From contig PMKA01000321.1 in assembly GCA_003157575.1 (NCBI GenBank), positions 1 through 7,499 on the forward strand: 7,499 nt of DNA. The letters are read 5' to 3'. Positions within the stretch are counted from its first letter, which is position 1. Every line of letters begins with the position of its first letter. Positions 6,856-7,499 of the stretch are shown here, piece after piece. The translations under genes and the position numbers were made by a program. The notes below the pieces were generated by a model. That model had not been told where the DNA came from, did not search any database, and saw only the letters and a list, made by a program, of their open reading frames with translations. Source of the DNA: Opitutia bacterium. Its GTDB lineage: Bacteria > Verrucomicrobiota > Verrucomicrobiia > Opitutales > Opitutaceae.

Positions 6856-7499
6856 ATGGCCAAATCCTCCCGTATGACCCTTTGTTCGTTCTGCGGAAAG
6901 TCGCAGGCAGAGGTGAAAAAGATCATCGCCGGTCCGGGAGTGTATATTTGCGATTCGTGCGTCAACGTCTGCAAGACGATCATCGACCGGGAAATCAAGG
7001 CTCCGACGCCGGAGAGCCGGCCCGCATTCCGCCTGCTCAAGCCGGTGGAGATCAAGAAGACGCTCGACGATTACGTCATCGGCCAGGATCACGCCAAGAA
7101 GGTGCTCTCGGTTGCCGTCTACAACCACTACAAACGCCTGATGTTCGATTCCGGGCAGCCGATTCGCGCGAACGCCGTGATGGCGCCGGAATTCACCGAT
7201 GTCGAGGTGGAGAAGAGCAACGTCCTGTTTGTCGGGCCGACCGGTTCGGGCAAAACCCTTCTTGCGCGGACTCTGGCGCGCATCCTCGACGTGCCGTTTG
7301 CGATCTCGGACGCGACCACGCTGACGGAGGCCGGCTATGTCGGCGAAGATGTTGAGAACGTCGTCCTGCGCCTCCTGCAGGCGGCCAGCTACGACGTGAA
7401 GAAGGCCGAGTGCGGCATCGTCTACATCGACGAGATCGACAAAATCCGCCGTACGACGGAGAACGTGTCCATCACCCGCGACGTATCGGGCGAAGGCGT
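6856..7499 (+). CDS. clpX: ATP-dependent Clp protease ATP-binding subunit ClpX, N-terminal half (partial)
   Basis: Hexameric AAA+ unfoldase that recognises tagged substrates and threads them into ClpP. The window ends after 214 complete codons, about half the usual length of roughly 420. The N-terminal zinc-binding domain has C10-x2-C13 and C32-x2-C35 (LCSFCGKSQ ... YICDSC), the substrate/adaptor-binding dimer module. The AAA+ domain follows: [25 protein letters not shown], Walker A GPTGSGKT (127-134), pore-loop Y161-V162-G163 in [11 protein letters not shown], and Walker B IVYIDEID with D192 and E193. [10 protein letters not shown] near the end is conserved in ClpX. The ClpP-docking IGF loop and sensor residues lie beyond the window. 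The start ATG 6856 gives a short MAKSSRM leader before the zinc domain; ATG 6874 is possible but less likely. It lies 69 nt after clpP. Confidence 0.96.
   Translation, partial: MAKSSRMTLCSFCGKSQAEVKKIIAGPGVYICDSCVNVCKTIIDREIKAPTPESRPAFRLLKPVEIKKTLDDYVIGQDHAKKVLSVAVYNHYKRLMFDSGQPIRANAVMAPEFTDVEVEKSNVLFVGPTGSGKTLLARTLARILDVPFAISDATTLTEAGYVGEDVENVVLRLLQAASYDVKKAECGIVYIDEIDKIRRTTENVSITRDVSGEG

Noticed and set aside
6127..7128. A 333-codon minus-strand frame over clpP and the start of clpX
   Set aside because: It spans two well-recognised genes on the other strand and shows no motif of its own.

Overview
This GC-rich bacterial window carries seven genes, all on the + strand. Six run complete or to the window edge without frameshifts, and the first is only a 3' end. 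The protein sequences, the tig-clpP-clpX order and a GH9/esterase pair nearby suggest a Verrucomicrobiota bacterium, probably related to Opitutales/Opitutaceae. That placement is an inference from remembered family resemblance, not from a search.

Layout: (1) 1-272 is the C-terminal end of a decarboxylating dehydrogenase of the isopropylmalate/isocitrate family, probably leuB. (2) 356-1876 is a 12-TM-type APC-superfamily amino acid permease of the cationic amino acid transporter type. (3) 1930-2730 is an alpha/beta-hydrolase of the esterase D family with a complete Ser-Asp-His triad. (4) 2833-4716 is an exported glycoside hydrolase of family 9 with an N-terminal Ig-like domain and a catalytic domain. 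(5) 4830-6152 is trigger factor (tig). (6) 6169-6786 is the ClpP peptidase. (7) 6856-7499 is the N-terminal half of the ClpX unfoldase, cut by the window edge.

The last three genes form the classical proteostasis cluster. Trigger factor receives nascent chains at the ribosome exit, and ClpX unfolds substrates and feeds them to ClpP. Only 16 nt separate tig from clpP, so they are probably co-transcribed. clpX follows after 69 nt, with a strong GC hairpin straddling the clpP stop codon. The upstream half is accessory metabolism: amino acid uptake, ester hydrolysis and beta-glucan degradation. The esterase and GH9 enzyme may cooperate on plant polysaccharide, but their specificities cannot be read from sequence.

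No gap exceeds 113 nt. I saw no tRNA, rRNA, CRISPR array, insertion sequence or attachment site. I do not see a previously undescribed system here. The points worth a second look are small: an unusual FKBP domain in trigger factor, pyrimidine tracts in place of Shine-Dalgarno sites before tig and clpX, a possible lipobox on the GH9 enzyme, and a few hairpins near gene junctions.
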